Positions 4,653 to 5,473 of a DNA stretch of 5,473 bases are shown piece by piece. Location: NCBI GenBank assembly GCA_947484535.1, contig CANKPO010000112.1, positions 1 to 5,473 of the forward strand. Direction: 5' to 3'. Under the pieces are notes generated by a model that did not search any database, was not told the DNA's origin, and worked only from the letters and a program-made list of their open reading frames with translations. The first letter of the stretch is position 1; every line of letters starts with the position of its first letter. A program made the translations under genes and the position numbers. The stretch is from Caulobacteraceae bacterium. Its GTDB lineage: Bacteria; Pseudomonadota; Alphaproteobacteria; Caulobacterales; Caulobacteraceae.

Positions 4653-5473
4653 ATGACATCGACTAATGCGTTGCGCCTTCGTGCAGCTATCGCCGTGCCG
4701 GTTTTGGTCGGCAGCCTTTTTGCCTATTCCGCAGCCTTTGCGCAGTCCACCGGGACCCAGGCCGCTGAAGTTCAAGAACTGGTGGTCAAGGGCCAGCGCG
4801 GCCCCAAGGTCGTCGGTCAAGTGATCGCCGAGACCGCCGCCAAGTCGCGCTCTTCCATCGACCAAGAATTCATCGCCACCCAGATCCCCGGCCAGACCGT
4901 TCTGGACGCGATCAACCTGCTTCCCGGCGTCAACTTCACCAACAATGATGCCTACGGTTCGGCCGGTGGTGACATCACCCTGCGCGGCTTTGACTCGCAG
5001 CGTATCGCCCTGTTGCAAGACGGCATTCCGTTGAACGACACCGGCAACTATGCGATCTATTCGAACCAGCAACTGGACTCCGAACTGGTCGACCGCGTGA
5101 CCGTCAACCTCGGCACCACCGACGTCGATAGCCCAACCGCAGCCGCAGCCGGTGGCACGATCAACTACGTTTCGTCCAAGCCTAAGCAAGATATGGGCGC
5201 GGCGATCACCCTTCAGGGCGGTACCGAGAATTTCCGCCGCGTTTTTGCGCGGGTTGACACCGGCGCTATTGGCCCATTCGGCACGACCGCCTACTTCACA
5301 GCCGCTAAGGCGACCAACGACCTGTTCATGGGCCCTGGCGGCATCGACAAGACACAGCTCAACGGCCGCCTCTATCAAGAGCTGAGCAATGGCGACTTTA
5401 TGAGCCTGATGTTCAACTACAATGAGAACCGCAACAACTTCCTTCGTCGCGCGACACTCGCTCAGTTCAACAC
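4653..5473 (+). CDS. TonB-dependent outer-membrane receptor, ligand unknown (partial, N-terminal 273 codons)
   Basis: This is the start of a second TonB-dependent receptor that continues past the right edge. The ATG at 4653 is preceded by AGGGGA with 6-nt spacing. Residues 1-30 form a signal peptide ending AFA. A TonB-box-like segment (VQELVVKGQR) is at 40-49. The plug domain follows: VLDAINLLPGVNFTNNDA (83-100), ITLRGFDSQRIALLQDGIPL (108-127), VDRVTVNLGTTDVDS (146-160) and GGTINYVSSKP (167-177), after which barrel strands begin. It is not closely related to the ZnuD-like receptor at the left edge. The plug does not identify the substrate. An upstream candidate Pho box suggests a phosphate-starvation receptor; a Fur-like palindrome leaves iron open. 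Codon use seems more strongly biased toward C-ending codons than in the left-hand receptor, hinting at high expression. Confidence 0.92.
   Translation, partial: MTSTNALRLRAAIAVPVLVGSLFAYSAAFAQSTGTQAAEVQELVVKGQRGPKVVGQVIAETAAKSRSSIDQEFIATQIPGQTVLDAINLLPGVNFTNNDAYGSAGGDITLRGFDSQRIALLQDGIPLNDTGNYAIYSNQQLDSELVDRVTVNLGTTDVDSPTAAAAGGTINYVSSKPKQDMGAAITLQGGTENFRRVFARVDTGAIGPFGTTAYFTAAKATNDLFMGPGGIDKTQLNGRLYQELSNGDFMSLMFNYNENRNNFLRRATLAQFN

Noticed and set aside
4584..5378. 264-residue open frame on the minus strand
   Set aside because: It lies antisense to the second receptor, whose signal peptide, TonB box and plug motifs are clear. Its product has no recognisable domain, and long antisense frames are expected in GC-rich DNA.

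Overview
The window is GC-rich DNA that looks alphaproteobacterial. The best guess is a member of the Caulobacterales or a close relative. This rests on two TonB-dependent receptors in about 5 kb, a Zur-type operator of the alphaproteobacterial kind, a tight PaaI-PaaI-TrmO operon and a secreted MsrA. The assignment is inferred from protein style, not from a marker gene.

Layout, left to right. Positions 1-1601 (minus) hold most of a ZnuD-like TonB-dependent receptor, probably for zinc; its C-terminus lies outside the window. Its promoter region carries a near-perfect palindrome (1631-1647) that reads as a Zur box. Divergent from it, 1750-2355 (plus) encodes a small exported SRPBCC (START/polyketide-cyclase-like) protein of unknown function. 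This gene converges on a three-gene minus-strand operon read from 3760 down to 2389: two different PaaI-like hotdog thioesterases followed by a short TrmO/TsaA-family tRNA-modification protein. The three genes overlap by 4 bp (ATGA) and 1 bp (TAATG), so translation is probably coupled.

Divergent from that operon, 3855-4469 (plus) encodes a peptide-methionine sulfoxide reductase A with a signal peptide, so repair of oxidised proteins in the periplasm is expected. The 94-bp region between them holds an 8-bp-arm inverted repeat and a short direct repeat. After a 183-bp intergenic region, the first 273 codons of a second TonB-dependent receptor run off the right edge (4653-5473, plus). Upstream of this receptor is a good candidate Pho box (two 7-mers spaced 11 bp apart), directly followed by a 12-bp palindrome.

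The two receptors therefore appear to answer to different starvation signals: zinc limitation on the left and, if the Pho box is real, phosphate limitation on the right. Between them lie envelope and housekeeping genes. No RNA gene, CRISPR array, insertion sequence or convincing intrinsic terminator was seen, and there is no gene-free stretch longer than about 185 bp. I see no clear evidence of a wholly new system; the most informative items are the regulatory sites and the uncharacterised exported SRPBCC protein beside the Zur box.
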